This document shows positions 18,145 to 28,488 of a stretch of DNA of 64,000 nucleotides, in pieces. How positions within the stretch are numbered: the stretch's first letter is position 1; the number at the start of each line of letters is the position of its first letter. Origin of the DNA: Rhizobium sp. ZPR4 (lineage in GTDB: Bacteria > Pseudomonadota > Alphaproteobacteria > Rhizobiales > Rhizobiaceae); the NCBI RefSeq assembly GCF_040215725.1, contig NZ_CP157967.1, forward strand, positions 806,001 through 870,000, given 5' to 3'. The notes under the pieces were generated by a model. It had not been told where the DNA came from. It saw nothing but the letters and a program-made list of their open reading frames with translations, and made no database searches. The position numbers and the translations under genes were made by a program.

Positions 18145-19032
18145 ATGGCATTGCAGTCCATGACCGGCTTTGCCCGGCGTGAGGGAACGAGTGGTCGTGG
18201 CCGCTGGGCATGGGAACTGCGTTCGGTAAACGGCAAGGGGTTGGATATCCGCTTGCGCTTGCCGCCGGGCATGGAACGCCTCGAAGCTGATGTCCGCAAG
18301 TCGATTGCGGATCGGCTCTCACGCGGTAATCTACAGGTCAGCCTGTCACTGTCAGTCGAAGAGAGCCGTGTCGAGGTGGTCGTGAACCAGGATGCGCTGG
18401 CGGCGGTCCTGGCGCTGCGAGATCAGCTTGCTGGTATCGTCGATCCCGCTCCGCTGCGGCTGGAAAGCCTGATGGCCGTACGCGGCCTGGTGGAATTCAA
18501 GGAAGCCGAAGAGGATGAGGATGCCGTCGCCGCGCGCGATGCCGATATCATGGTCGGTCTTGAGGCGGCACTCGGCGATCTCCGCGATATGCGCCGGCAG
18601 GAAGGCGATGCACTCTGCAAGGTTCTGCTCGGTCATGTCGCAACGATCGAGGCGCTGACTTCGACGGTCGAGCGCGACCCCTCCCGTTCGCCGCAGGAAA
18701 TCGCCGCAAGGCTGGCGACGCAGGTTTCGATGCTTCTGGACGGCACGTCCGGCCTCGATCGGGACCGGCTGCATGCGGAGGCTGCTCTGCTTGCCACCAA
18801 GGCCGATCTGCGCGAAGAGATCGATCGCCTGAAGGCGCATGTGGCGGCTGCGCGCGATCTGATGTCCAAGGGCGGGCCTGTCGGCCGCAAGCTCGATTTT
18901 CTTGCACAGGAATTTAACCGGGAATCGAATACTATCTGTTCGAAATCGAATGCCGCTGCCGTTACTACTGCCGGCATCGAACTGAAGGTAGTCATCGACC
19001 AGTTCCGCGAACAGGTCCAGAATTTGGAGTAG
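18145..19032 (+). CDS. YicC family protein (probable endoribonuclease)
   Basis: 295 residues. It shows the N-terminal YicC block MALQSMTGFARREG and WELRSVNGKGLDIRLRLP, and the C-terminal DUF1732 end GRKLDFLAQEFNRESNTIC with KSN and the terminal VVIDQFREQVQNLE. YicC proteins are stress-survival factors reported to act as RNases. It stands 3 bp before gmk, the usual neighbour, so the two are probably translated from one message. Confidence 0.93.
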   Translation: MALQSMTGFARREGTSGRGRWAWELRSVNGKGLDIRLRLPPGMERLEADVRKSIADRLSRGNLQVSLSLSVEESRVEVVVNQDALAAVLALRDQLAGIVDPAPLRLESLMAVRGLVEFKEAEEDEDAVAARDADIMVGLEAALGDLRDMRRQEGDALCKVLLGHVATIEALTSTVERDPSRSPQEIAARLATQVSMLLDGTSGLDRDRLHAEAALLATKADLREEIDRLKAHVAAARDLMSKGGPVGRKLDFLAQEFNRESNTICSKSNAAAVTTAGIELKVVIDQFREQVQNLE

Positions 19033-19035
19033 GCC

Positions 19036-19698
<663 letters not shown>

Positions 19699-19723
19699 TA
19701 TCGGCCGGGTGCTCCGGTTCCGA

Positions 19724-20551
19724 TCAGAGGCAATTCGCCAACCGGCAGAATTCTTCCACCGAAAGAGTTTCGGCGCGGCGCTGCGGATCGATGTCGGCCT
19801 TCAGCAGCAGCGCTTCGCCGCCAATCGGCTTCAAACTCTGTCGCAGCATTTTCCGACGCTGGCCGAACGCGGCCTGCGTCACCTTCTCCAGCTTGTCGAT
19901 GGAGCAAGGAATGGGGTTTTCCTTCGGTGTGAGATGCACGACCGTCGACGTCACCTTCGGCGGCGGCGTGAAGGCCTGCGGAGATATGTCGAAGGCCATG
20001 TTGGCTTCGGTCCGCCAGCCGCAGAGCACACCAAGCCGGCCATAATGATCGTCATCTTCCTGTGCGACGATCCGCTGGCCGACTTCCTTCTGGAACATCA
20101 GGGTCAGTGATTGCCAGAAGGGTGGCCATTTCGCCGGCAGCAGCCAGTTGACCAGCAGCTGCGTCCCGACATTGTAGGGGAGGTTGGCAATGATTTTGAC
20201 CGGTCCATCGGGTGCAAGTGCCGCGAAGTCCGTCTTCAGCGCATCGCCTTCGATCACCTCAAGCCGGCCGGGATAATGATCCGAGATTTCCGCCAGCGCC
20301 GGCAGGCAGCGCGCATCGCGTTCCACGGCAACGACCTTCTTCGCGCCGAGCGCCAGGATCGCGCGCGTCAGGCCGCCCGGTCCGGGACCGACTTCGAAGA
20401 CCGTTACGCCTTCAAGCGATCCGGCGGTCCTTGCAACCTTCTGCGTGAGATTGAGGTCGAGAAGAAAATTCTGGCCAAGTGCCTTGCGTGCGTCGAGGCC
20501 ATGACGCTGGATCACATCGCGAAGAGGTGGCAAACCATCCAGCGCAGCCAT
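19724..20551 (-). CDS. rsmA: 16S rRNA (adenine1518-N6/adenine1519-N6)-dimethyltransferase
   Basis: 275 residues. The SAM-dependent dimethylase KsgA/RsmA modifies the 3' helix of 16S rRNA late in 30S maturation. Seen: [21 protein letters not shown] motif [16 protein letters not shown], and the catalytic [15 protein letters not shown] (N-L-P-Y). Its ATG overlaps the pdxA stop by one base (TGATG), so the two are translationally coupled; last gene of surA-pdxA-rsmA. Confidence 0.96.
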   Translation of the reverse strand: MAALDGLPPLRDVIQRHGLDARKALGQNFLLDLNLTQKVARTAGSLEGVTVFEVGPGPGGLTRAILALGAKKVVAVERDARCLPALAEISDHYPGRLEVIEGDALKTDFAALAPDGPVKIIANLPYNVGTQLLVNWLLPAKWPPFWQSLTLMFQKEVGQRIVAQEDDDHYGRLGVLCGWRTEANMAFDISPQAFTPPPKVTSTVVHLTPKENPIPCSIDKLEKVTQAAFGQRRKMLRQSLKPIGGEALLLKADIDPQRRAETLSVEEFCRLANCL

Positions 20552-21576
20552 CAGCGATCGCTTCCGGTCTTGCTGCTGATCTCATGCGCGAGTTTGAGGG
20601 CGGCGACAAGGCTGTCTTCCTTGGCGATGCCCTTGCCGGCAATGCCGAATGCCGTGCCGTGATCCGGCGAGGTGCGTACAAAAGGTAAGCCGAGCGTGAC
20701 ATTGACGGAATCGTCGAAGCCGAGCGCCTTGGCGGGGATCAAAGCCTGATCGTGATACATGCAGATGGCCACATCGTAACGTCGGCGGGCTGCGTCATGG
20801 AACATGGTGTCGGCGGGCAGGGGGCCGAATGCATCGATGCCCTCGGAGCGGAGCCTATTAATCGCAGGCCGGACGATTTCGTCGTCTTCCTTGCCGAGTG
20901 CGCCATTCTCTCCGGCGTGTGGATTGAGGCCGGCAACGGCAAGGCGGGGCTTGGAAATGCCGAAGCGGCTGCGCAGATCGTGATCTGTGATCCGGCACGT
21001 CTCGACGATCAGATCGGAGGTTAGCGCTTCAGGCACATCTTTCAGCGGAATATGGATGGTGACTGGGATCGCACGAAGCTTCGGACCGGCAAGCAGCATG
21101 ACCGGCATGATCGGCTTTCCAGTGGCGCGGGTTGCAAGATCCGCCAGGAATTCCGTATGGCCGGGAAAGCCGAAGCCGGCGTCATAGAGCACCGATTTGG
21201 CGATCGGGTTGGTGACGACTGCGGATGTCCGGCCATTCATGCTAAGGGAAACGGCCGTTTCGATGGCGGAAATTGTGCCCTTGGCGGTCGCCACATGCGG
21301 CTCGCCGGCGATCACATCCATGCCAGCTTCGATCGGCAGGATCGGCAGCGCGTCGGGAAAGATATTGCATGCATTCGCCGGATCGGCGGTCGCAAGCGGT
21401 ACGGTCAGGCCGAGCTGAGAAGCCCGTGCCGCAAGCACGGTGGCATCACCAAGAAACAGGAAGGGCGGTAAATTCAGCTCGCCGCGGCGGAGCCAGGCGG
21501 CGAGCGTGATATCAGGGCCAATGCCGGCCGGATCCCCCTGCGTGAGCGCGAGAGGGAGGGAAGAGCGCGGTGGCAT
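20551..21576 (-). CDS. pdxA: 4-hydroxythreonine-4-phosphate dehydrogenase
   Basis: 341 residues; an NAD-dependent step of DXP-dependent pyridoxal phosphate synthesis. The N-terminal [20 protein letters not shown], the metal-binding [17 protein letters not shown] and the [19 protein letters not shown] are all diagnostic. I chose the ATG at 21576 ([14 protein letters not shown]), 6 bp after the surA stop; a TTG two codons earlier lies next to the surA stop. Coupled on both sides in surA-pdxA-rsmA. Confidence 0.96.
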   Translation of the reverse strand: MPPRSSLPLALTQGDPAGIGPDITLAAWLRRGELNLPPFLFLGDATVLAARASQLGLTVPLATADPANACNIFPDALPILPIEAGMDVIAGEPHVATAKGTISAIETAVSLSMNGRTSAVVTNPIAKSVLYDAGFGFPGHTEFLADLATRATGKPIMPVMLLAGPKLRAIPVTIHIPLKDVPEALTSDLIVETCRITDHDLRSRFGISKPRLAVAGLNPHAGENGALGKEDDEIVRPAINRLRSEGIDAFGPLPADTMFHDAARRRYDVAICMYHDQALIPAKALGFDDSVNVTLGLPFVRTSPDHGTAFGIAGKGIAKEDSLVAALKLAHEISSKTGSDR

Positions 21577-21582
21577 CGTCAA

Positions 21583-22527
21583 TCAGCGATAGACGATCTG
21601 CGCCTTGGAGCGCAATTCGTCCATGTACTTCTTGTCGTTGGCGCTCACACCCTCAGCCTTGTCCTTGCCGAGATCCTCGGCACGGAACACGGCGGCCGCG
21701 GCGACGTCGTCGTTCACCTGGCGCTGTGAGCAAATGGCAACGTATTCGATGCCACGATCGGTCACGATCGGAGTGGTCGTGTTGCCGGAAGCCTTTTCCA
21801 GCAGCGGCTTCCACATTTCCGGAACCTCCGGTGCAAGCACACGGCCGAGGTCCTGCACGGAGACGTCATGCATGGTTGCAGCAAAGACCTTCGCCTGGTC
21901 GCAGCCAGGGAATTTGGAGCGCGATGCTTCGGCCTCGGCCTTGCGTTTGTTCAGAATGGCGTTTCGCTTAGCGGTCGGGACGACGAAGATGATCTGCTTC
22001 AGGAAATACTCCGTCGTGACCGGCTTCGTCTTGTTTTCCGTCATGCGCGTCACGAGATCGTCGTTCGACATGCGGCTTTTTGCGCCGAAGCGCGCATTGA
22101 CAACCCGCGGCCAGCTCATGGAAACGGCGATATAGGACTTGAAGTGATCGACGCCGACGCCGGCCTTTTCGAGAATCTGGCTAAGCTGCGCCGGAGTCAT
22201 CTTGTTGCTGGAGGCGAAACGGCCGAACGCGGCATCGACGTCTGTCGTCGAAACGGACATGCGCAAGCGAGAGATCTCGGCACGCTTCAGCGTTTCGTCG
22301 ACAAGCTGATCCTTGGCGAGCTTGTTCAGATCGCCTTTCTGGCGCTGCAATTTGAGGAAGGCGACGCGCTTGGCAATATCACCGGATGTAATCACCTGGC
22401 TATTGACGAGGACCTTCACTTCGCTTGCTGCGAAAGCAACATTGCTGCTCGGTACGGCGAAGCTCGCCATAACCAAGGCCGCGGCTCCGAACAGCAGAGC
22501 GCGCATCGGTGTCTTTCCAGAAAACAT
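21583..22527 (-). CDS. surA: SurA-type periplasmic chaperone / peptidyl-prolyl isomerase
   Basis: 314 residues with a Sec signal (MRALLFGAAALVMASFAVPS..AFA). The SurA N-terminal chaperone domain (VNSQVITSGDIAKRVAFLKLQ) is clear, then a rotamase-like region around LKQIIFVVPTAKRNAI and KPLLEKASGNTTTPIVTDRG. The E. coli protein has about 430 residues and two parvulin domains; this one has room for only one. Start ATG at 22527 with GGAAGGGG ahead. It assists outer-membrane protein folding, including LptD, whose gene lies just upstream behind a terminator. Confidence 0.88.
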   Translation of the reverse strand: MFSGKTPMRALLFGAAALVMASFAVPSSNVAFAASEVKVLVNSQVITSGDIAKRVAFLKLQRQKGDLNKLAKDQLVDETLKRAEISRLRMSVSTTDVDAAFGRFASSNKMTPAQLSQILEKAGVGVDHFKSYIAVSMSWPRVVNARFGAKSRMSNDDLVTRMTENKTKPVTTEYFLKQIIFVVPTAKRNAILNKRKAEAEASRSKFPGCDQAKVFAATMHDVSVQDLGRVLAPEVPEMWKPLLEKASGNTTTPIVTDRGIEYVAICSQRQVNDDVAAAAVFRAEDLGKDKAEGVSANDKKYMDELRSKAQIVYR

Positions 22528-22690
22528 CAACTACCCCTTCCCAAAGGTATTTCCTGCCAGCATTGCGCCGTTTTGGCACGCCTATCGCGCAATACGGCAA
22601 CTTTGCGCCACATGTCTACATCAAGCGCGATGAATTGCAAAATCCTTGCGGCGAAACAATGACGCCGGCAGCAGCAAGCTGCATCAACGC

Positions 22691-22716
22691 AAAAGAGCCG
22701 GCGATGAAGCCGGCTC
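22691..22716 (-). terminator. Intrinsic terminator after lptD
   Basis: On the minus strand GAGCCGGC-TTCATC-GCCGGCTC is followed by TTTT; it begins 20 bases after the lptD stop. It separates the lptF-lptG-lptD message from surA-pdxA-rsmA. Confidence 0.85.
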
Positions 22717-22735
22717 CGTGCAGTTTCAAACCCTA

Positions 22736-25141
22736 TCAGAACGTTGCGTCCTGAACGCTGCCGAGGTTGACATCGCCAAGCGTACGGAAGGTCAGGCGAG
22801 CGCCGATCGTCCAGTCGCTTGCCGAGCTGGCGGTCGTATCCTTCTTGTCGAGGAATGACACGGTGAAGATCGTGCATTCGTCCTCGTAGGAGAGACCGAC
22901 ACCCTGGCGGGTGATATCATTGCTGTTGAGGTCGTAGCTGACCGTGCCGAAGACCGACCAGTATTCCTTGAACTTGATCTGCGCACGCGTCTGGATTTCG
23001 TCCTGGTTGCTGGTGAAGCCATACTGTGGCTGGGCAGCAATATGCGTGTAGATCAAGGATGTCTGGAACACATCGTTCGAGAAGCCGACTGCCGTATCGC
23101 CGCGACGGAAGGCGAAATCCTTCTCATCGAAGCGGTAGGATTGCGACAGCGAAATGCCCTGCGGCGTCGTCAAGCCGAACATGGTGACATAGTCGGAACG
23201 GGTGGTTTCAAGTCCCGAATCCGAACCTACGCCAGCCAGATCAGTCGATGCGAACGAGTTTCGTCCGGCTAGCTGATAGGATTGGCCGAAAATGTGCTGC
23301 AACTTGTAGCCATTGTCGAAGCTACCCGTGTAGCGCCACCCGACATTGGCACGCGTGCCGCCTTCGACGCGGTCGAAGCCCGAGAACTTGTCACGATCAA
23401 ACAGGTTGGTCGCATCGAAGACAAAGCTCTGCGCATCTTCGTTCGGCAGCCGCCCGGCAAGCTGCTCGTCCGGGCGCACATAGATCTGCGCGATCGGCTC
23501 GAACACGTGCGTGCTGTTGCTTGTCGTGATGAGGAACGGATACTTGGCCTCGAGACCCAGGGTCGCCATGCCACGCGCGGCATAGTCGCTCGAGTCGTAA
23601 TTGCCCGAGTAGGTGCCGGCCGCAGGCCCGTTCATGTCCAGGCCATAGACGTCGCCGCGAAGTGCTGCCAGCGGCGTCAACACCAGGCCCTGATCCGTGG
23701 TGAAGGTACGCTGCCACTGCACCTCGGTGCTCAGACGCGTATAATCTCCGGAAAGACCGAGGTAGCGGTCATTCAGCTGAGGATCAAGCGGATTATCCCC
23801 AAGGCTTGCTACATTGTCGAGCACGGATGTCTTGTCACGCGACAAGTGCGTGAAATTCATCGTTGCCGACAGCTCGCCTCCGTAGACCGACTTCGGGTCG
23901 ACGTAGTGATAGTCGACGCTCGGATAGACGTACGCCTGCTGCTTCTGCGCCGTGGCGTTATTGTCTGTATCCTGCACGTTATAGTAGAAGGCGCGCATAT
24001 CGAAGAAATTGCGCTTTCCGATACCTGTCAAATAGGCTTGGTTCGTATGGGTGCTCTGGTTGAGACCATCCAGGCCATAGGTGCGCGAGAAGTTATTATC
24101 GCTCTGCGCCATGACATCCCAGCCGAAAGTCCAGCGAGGATTGATCCTGAAATCCGCCTTGGAACTGATCATGCCGCGAGTTTTGTGCTCGGCATCGGTC
24201 GTACCGGCGGTGAAGGCACTCGGATCCATCTGGCTGATGCCGGCAACACGCAGGGTGTGGGTACCGTTCTCGAAGCGCTGGCGGAATTCACCCTGGAGCA
24301 ACAGGCCCTGATTCGTGTAGCCCGTTGCGGTGACCGTCGCATCCATGCTCGGCGAGATGACGTAATAATAAGGAACCGTTACACCGACGCCGAGACGCTG
24401 AGAAACGCTCGCTGATGGGAACAGGAAGCCCGACTTGCGCTTGACCGTATTGTCGGGAACTTCGATCCACGGAACATAGGCGATTGGCTGTCCGAACAAC
24501 TCGAAGCGAGCATGCTCGAGACGAATGGTATGGGTCACACCATTCTGAACGACACGCTGGGCCTTGACCTGCCACAGTGGCGCACGGCCCTGCTCGGAAC
24601 AGGCCATGCAGGCGGTATAGACACCTTTTGTGAGGATCAGCTGATTGCCGCCGACCCGTTCGCCCTTTTCGGCGACCATACGGGTATTGTCAGGCATCTC
24701 GATGCGCAGGGCATTGACGAAGCCGTCGGAGAAGCTGTCGGTGACGTCCATTTTGTCACCGTACATGCGATTGCCATCCGGGGTGATCAGCTCGACATTG
24801 CCGAGAGCCGTCATCCGCCCAGACTTCTGATTATATTCGACCTTCTGGGCGACCATCCTGTAGCCGCCATAGTTGATCTGGACCGCACCGCTCGCGGTGA
24901 CGATCTGCGTATCCTTGTTGTAGACCAGTTCGTTGGACGAAAGGACTAGCTTTGCGCCTTCCGGCACCTTCACCTTGATAGGAGAAGTTGCAGTGCCGGC
25001 GCCGCCGTTGTTGGTGTTGGCATTATTATTGTTGGCCTGGGCGTAAGCGACGACCGGACTCAAAATATATGCACACGCGGCCGTGCCCGTAACGAGGGCA
25101 GCCACATACTTTCTGATACTCTTGCGGTTGCCTGCCGCCAC
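22736..25141 (-). CDS. lptD: LPS-assembly outer-membrane protein LptD
   Basis: 801 residues: signal sequence (to about AYAQ), a periplasmic OstA domain (VLSSNELVYNKDTQIVTASG, QKVEYNQKSGRMTALGNVEL) and a large beta-barrel LptD domain with many Tyr/Asp-rich strands. The mature chain shows a CMAC pair and a single Cys near the C-terminus (DECTIF), fewer than the four in E. coli. The GTG start at 25141 abuts the lptG TAA and has AGGAGG eight bases upstream. It inserts LPS in the outer leaflet, receiving it from LptFG via LptA/C. Confidence 0.95.
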   Translation of the reverse strand: MAAGNRKSIRKYVAALVTGTAACAYILSPVVAYAQANNNNANTNNGGAGTATSPIKVKVPEGAKLVLSSNELVYNKDTQIVTASGAVQINYGGYRMVAQKVEYNQKSGRMTALGNVELITPDGNRMYGDKMDVTDSFSDGFVNALRIEMPDNTRMVAEKGERVGGNQLILTKGVYTACMACSEQGRAPLWQVKAQRVVQNGVTHTIRLEHARFELFGQPIAYVPWIEVPDNTVKRKSGFLFPSASVSQRLGVGVTVPYYYVISPSMDATVTATGYTNQGLLLQGEFRQRFENGTHTLRVAGISQMDPSAFTAGTTDAEHKTRGMISSKADFRINPRWTFGWDVMAQSDNNFSRTYGLDGLNQSTHTNQAYLTGIGKRNFFDMRAFYYNVQDTDNNATAQKQQAYVYPSVDYHYVDPKSVYGGELSATMNFTHLSRDKTSVLDNVASLGDNPLDPQLNDRYLGLSGDYTRLSTEVQWQRTFTTDQGLVLTPLAALRGDVYGLDMNGPAAGTYSGNYDSSDYAARGMATLGLEAKYPFLITTSNSTHVFEPIAQIYVRPDEQLAGRLPNEDAQSFVFDATNLFDRDKFSGFDRVEGGTRANVGWRYTGSFDNGYKLQHIFGQSYQLAGRNSFASTDLAGVGSDSGLETTRSDYVTMFGLTTPQGISLSQSYRFDEKDFAFRRGDTAVGFSNDVFQTSLIYTHIAAQPQYGFTSNQDEIQTRAQIKFKEYWSVFGTVSYDLNSNDITRQGVGLSYEDECTIFTVSFLDKKDTTASSASDWTIGARLTFRTLGDVNLGSVQDATF

Positions 25142-26227
25142 TTAGCCGTCCTCCTGATGAAGCAGGATCGTTGCCCCGAATGCCAATGCGACGATCACGG
25201 GTATCCATGTCGCCACATAGGGAGGAACCACTCCGCTGCTCCCGAATGCCTTTACAAGCACGGTGACAACATAAAGCACGAAGCCGGAGAGGATTCCACC
25301 CAGAATCACAGAGCGCGATTGATTGAATCTACTGAATTTTAGGGACACAGTTGCCGCAATCAGCGTCATTGCCACCAGAAGGAATGGCTGTGACAGAAGC
25401 GAATGAAACTGTGTCTCAAGTGCGTTGGTCGATATGCCGAAGGAGCGTGCGGCCTTTATTCGATTAGAAAGATCATAAAAAGCAATGGTTTCCGGTTGAG
25501 CCAAACGTTGCGAGACGAAATCCTGTTTCAGATTCGTACGGACTTGTATCGAACTCTTATGGTCCGGAATTTCTCCCGGTCGCCGTTCGACGACATTGTT
25601 AAGAAGCCAGTAACCATCTTCCAATTTTGCCGAGTCCGCGTCCTGTCGCAGGACGATATTTCCCTGTGAATCGAAGTGGATAAACACGACGCCTGTCAGT
25701 GTTGTTCCGTTGTTCAGAATGGCCTTGGCACCGATGATCGTGTCGTCTTTTCCGTTGGACTGGCGCAGCCACGGAATCGAAAGTGTATTGCGGTAGGACG
25801 GGTCGCCGCGCAAATCAGCTTCGATCGCTTCTGCATGTCGCTGGCCCCAAGCCGCTACCGGATTGAGGGCGAGCATGGTCAGAAGCCCGACGCAGAAAGC
25901 ACCCATCATGAAGGGCATCATGAACTGCCAGACGGAGATGCCGGCCGCGCGCGCGATAACCAGCTCGCGGCGGCGGTTGAGCGCGATCAGTACCGTCATG
26001 CCCACGAAGAGCGCGATGAACGGGACTGTCTGCTGCAGGATGAACGGCAGTCTGACCGCCGTCATCAGCAGGCCGATGGAGACGGTATATCCGGGCAAGC
26101 CGGCAAGCCGTCCAGCGGTCTCGCTGAAATCGACGAGATAAACGATCGAGATGACGCCGAGGAAGAACCAGAACGTCGTCACGATGTAACGCGTGAAGAA
26201 GTAGCGCCCGAGCGTACCGAAAATCAT
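25142..26227 (-). CDS. lptG: LPS export permease LptG
   Basis: 361 residues; YjgP/YjgQ family with about three N-terminal membrane helices, a large periplasmic beta-jellyroll region (about 110-265) and three C-terminal helices. LGRYFFTRYIVTTFWFFLGV and the segment ELVIARAAGISVWQFM are typical; the latter is the coupling helix that contacts the LptB ATPase. Its ATG overlaps the lptF stop (ATGA). With LptF it extracts LPS from the inner membrane. Confidence 0.95.
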   Translation of the reverse strand: MIFGTLGRYFFTRYIVTTFWFFLGVISIVYLVDFSETAGRLAGLPGYTVSIGLLMTAVRLPFILQQTVPFIALFVGMTVLIALNRRRELVIARAAGISVWQFMMPFMMGAFCVGLLTMLALNPVAAWGQRHAEAIEADLRGDPSYRNTLSIPWLRQSNGKDDTIIGAKAILNNGTTLTGVVFIHFDSQGNIVLRQDADSAKLEDGYWLLNNVVERRPGEIPDHKSSIQVRTNLKQDFVSQRLAQPETIAFYDLSNRIKAARSFGISTNALETQFHSLLSQPFLLVAMTLIAATVSLKFSRFNQSRSVILGGILSGFVLYVVTVLVKAFGSSGVVPPYVATWIPVIVALAFGATILLHQEDG

Positions 26228-27402
26228 GCACCGCCCCCGTTCGAGCTGCCTGGTGCGGTCGGCATGCGGTCCTGAACTCTTTGTCGCCAGTTGCTGAGGC
26301 GGTTGCGGATCGAGACGGGCATCGTCATCTTCCGATTCCGCAGCAAGAGGATGATCGCGATAAGCGTCGCGATGATATTGATCGCGTAGAGAACGCCGAT
26401 GAATTTGGCCGAATTGTCGATCTGGTTGGCAGCGTAGAAATCTGCCCAGCGAAGAGCAAAGGACAAGGTTAGCGCCGATACCATTGGATGCAGCCGCGCC
26501 TCGCGATGCGACCGCGCATCGCCGGCGATGACAAGCGATATCAGCGCAAAGATTGCCGGCAGCGCCCAGTCGTTGAGGCGGCGATGCAATTCGGCGCGGT
26601 AGTCGCCAGGTCTTTGCTTGTAGTCCGGATCGTTCGTGTCCGGATTGAACAGGAAGCCAAGGCTGCGGTCGCTGGCTCGCGCATTTGCCTGACCACGGCT
26701 TTGCGTCATATCCGACAGGTCGAAGGAATAGGAATCGAACTTGATGACCGAGACGCTGCCATCGGGCGTCTTGCGGTGAACCTCGCCATCCTTCATCAGC
26801 AGCGACGTGCCGCTCGGATCGACTGCGCCTTCCTTTGCATAATAAATGAGGTCAAAGGCCGGGTCGCGGGAATCGACCACGAACAGCCCCTTGAGAATGC
26901 GCCCCGACAGGCGCTGGGAAATCTGGACGTAGAGACCGTCTTCGATGCGCCGGAAATTCTTCTCTTCGATCACCGTGGACAGAAGGTCGGCATAGGCTTC
27001 GGCAACCATCTGACGGGCGGCGACACGGGCCCTGGGCTCTACCACGTTATCGACGAAGAACGAAAATACGCTGATCGCGATGGCGAGAATCATGATCGGG
27101 CGGATGATGATGCTGCGCTTCGCGCCGGCGGCCTCCATGACGGTCAGCTCGGAATCGCTGTTCATCGCGGTCAACGTCTGCGTGATGCCGATGACGAGTG
27201 CGAAGGGCAGAACGATCGGAATGATCGTCGGCAGGATGAGCGTCGCGAGCTTTGCGAACGAACCCATCGACTGGCCGCTATCCGTCACGAGATTGATGCG
27301 TTGCAGGACCTGCGTGGTCCAGATAATGGCGAGCACCGGCAGCAGCGCTACCAGGAACATCATACCGACACGCCGTACGATATATGTCTCGAATAACTTC
27401 AT
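26224..27402 (-). CDS. lptF: LPS export permease LptF
   Basis: 392 residues; the YjgP/YjgQ family partner of LptG, with N-terminal MKLFETYIVRRVGMMFLVAL, the coupling-helix region SELTVMEAAGAKRSIIIRP, the periplasmic domain and C-terminal helices. I chose the ATG at 27402 with AAGGG upstream; an upstream GTG would add 16 residues not typical of the family. First gene of lptF-lptG-lptD; lptB is not in the window. Confidence 0.95.
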   Translation of the reverse strand: MKLFETYIVRRVGMMFLVALLPVLAIIWTTQVLQRINLVTDSGQSMGSFAKLATLILPTIIPIVLPFALVIGITQTLTAMNSDSELTVMEAAGAKRSIIIRPIMILAIAISVFSFFVDNVVEPRARVAARQMVAEAYADLLSTVIEEKNFRRIEDGLYVQISQRLSGRILKGLFVVDSRDPAFDLIYYAKEGAVDPSGTSLLMKDGEVHRKTPDGSVSVIKFDSYSFDLSDMTQSRGQANARASDRSLGFLFNPDTNDPDYKQRPGDYRAELHRRLNDWALPAIFALISLVIAGDARSHREARLHPMVSALTLSFALRWADFYAANQIDNSAKFIGVLYAINIIATLIAIILLLRNRKMTMPVSIRNRLSNWRQRVQDRMPTAPGSSNGGGA

Positions 27403-27504
27403 GCCGGCCCTTAAACGCAACAGCTGCCGAGCAAGCCGACAGAGATTCACCCTCCTCTACGCTGTTTACGTTTTTTTGGCGACAACCAACTCGAAAAAAA
27501 ATCG

Positions 27505-28287
27505 TTAATTTTCCGAGATTCTTCTGTCGTGTGTCGTTTGAGATAAAGCCAGCAGGGCGGCGAAGATCACAAGCGAGGAGAGCCAGCCGAGGACGGCGTC
27601 GGAGAGATAGTGTCCGCCAAAGGCGACTCTAAGTGCTGGAATCAGCAGCGAAACTGCTGCGGTCGGCAGGGCGGCCGCCGATCGGAACGGCTGCGGAATG
27701 ATGAGGATCAGACAAAATAGCCAGCCCGCCGCTGCCGCTTCGCCGGAGATGAACGAGCAATTGCTGACACATTTGCCGGCGAAAGACCCTGCATGCACGA
27801 AATCGAACGCTCCGCCGAAGAGATCGGTCTGTCGCGGGCGTGGCCGCCCGGAGAAGGCTTTCAGCCACAGATTGACGATCAACACCGGTCCTAGGAGTAA
27901 CGAGCCAAGCGCGACCTTGAGATTGCGGGCTCTGAGCGCATTGAAGGTTGCGCCGTGATCCTGCCAGCATCTGAGAAGCATCCAGAGCAGCAGGAAGGCG
28001 ACGATGTAGGGGAGCTGAAAGAATATTTCCCTCAGCAGGCGCATGTGCTGATCGCCGCTATAAGGGAAAATGCCACAGATCTGATCGGGCTTGGTGCTTC
28101 CGAGGCATTGCTGCGGTTGGAAGAACATATTGGCGACGCCGAGATCGATCTGTGGAAAAAGTGAAAACAGACCCAGTAGAGCCCACCAGAGACAGAAGAG
28201 GGCGATGAAGGCATCACCTGCCGTACGTGGCCGCAAAATCTCCGGAAAACGATCTTCGCGATTGAGGCTGTTGAAATCTATGATCAA
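27505..28287 (-). CDS. PAP2-superfamily membrane phosphatase (altered motif 2)
   Basis: 260 residues with about six membrane helices. PAP2 motif 1 is KAFSGRPRPRQ and motif 3 is RVAFGGHYLSDAVLG, but motif 2 reads NCSFISGEAAA, where most family members have PSGH; the usual His is Glu. This class includes lipid A and undecaprenyl-pyrophosphate phosphatases; sitting upstream of lptF suggests an envelope lipid substrate, but that is inference. No ATG is available; the TTG at 28287 with GGAAAG upstream is the best start. Confidence 0.82.
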   Translation of the reverse strand: MIIDFNSLNREDRFPEILRPRTAGDAFIALFCLWWALLGLFSLFPQIDLGVANMFFQPQQCLGSTKPDQICGIFPYSGDQHMRLLREIFFQLPYIVAFLLLWMLLRCWQDHGATFNALRARNLKVALGSLLLGPVLIVNLWLKAFSGRPRPRQTDLFGGAFDFVHAGSFAGKCVSNCSFISGEAAAAGWLFCLILIIPQPFRSAAALPTAAVSLLIPALRVAFGGHYLSDAVLGWLSSLVIFAALLALSQTTHDRRISEN

Positions 28288-28488
28288 GGCGGCTTTCCGA
28301 CAAGAATTGTGCCTATGGCGGCTAAAGCACCATCCCGTGCAGTCTAGCCACGCTAAATGACAGGGATTTGAAGCCGCCGGCCGGCTTATAGAGGGAATGC
28401 CGCGCCAAAAGCTTGTATTCCGTAGCGAGACCTTGAATGATGGTTGTGTAAAATTCTCTCACTACGACGCATATTTATCGGAGCAGAA

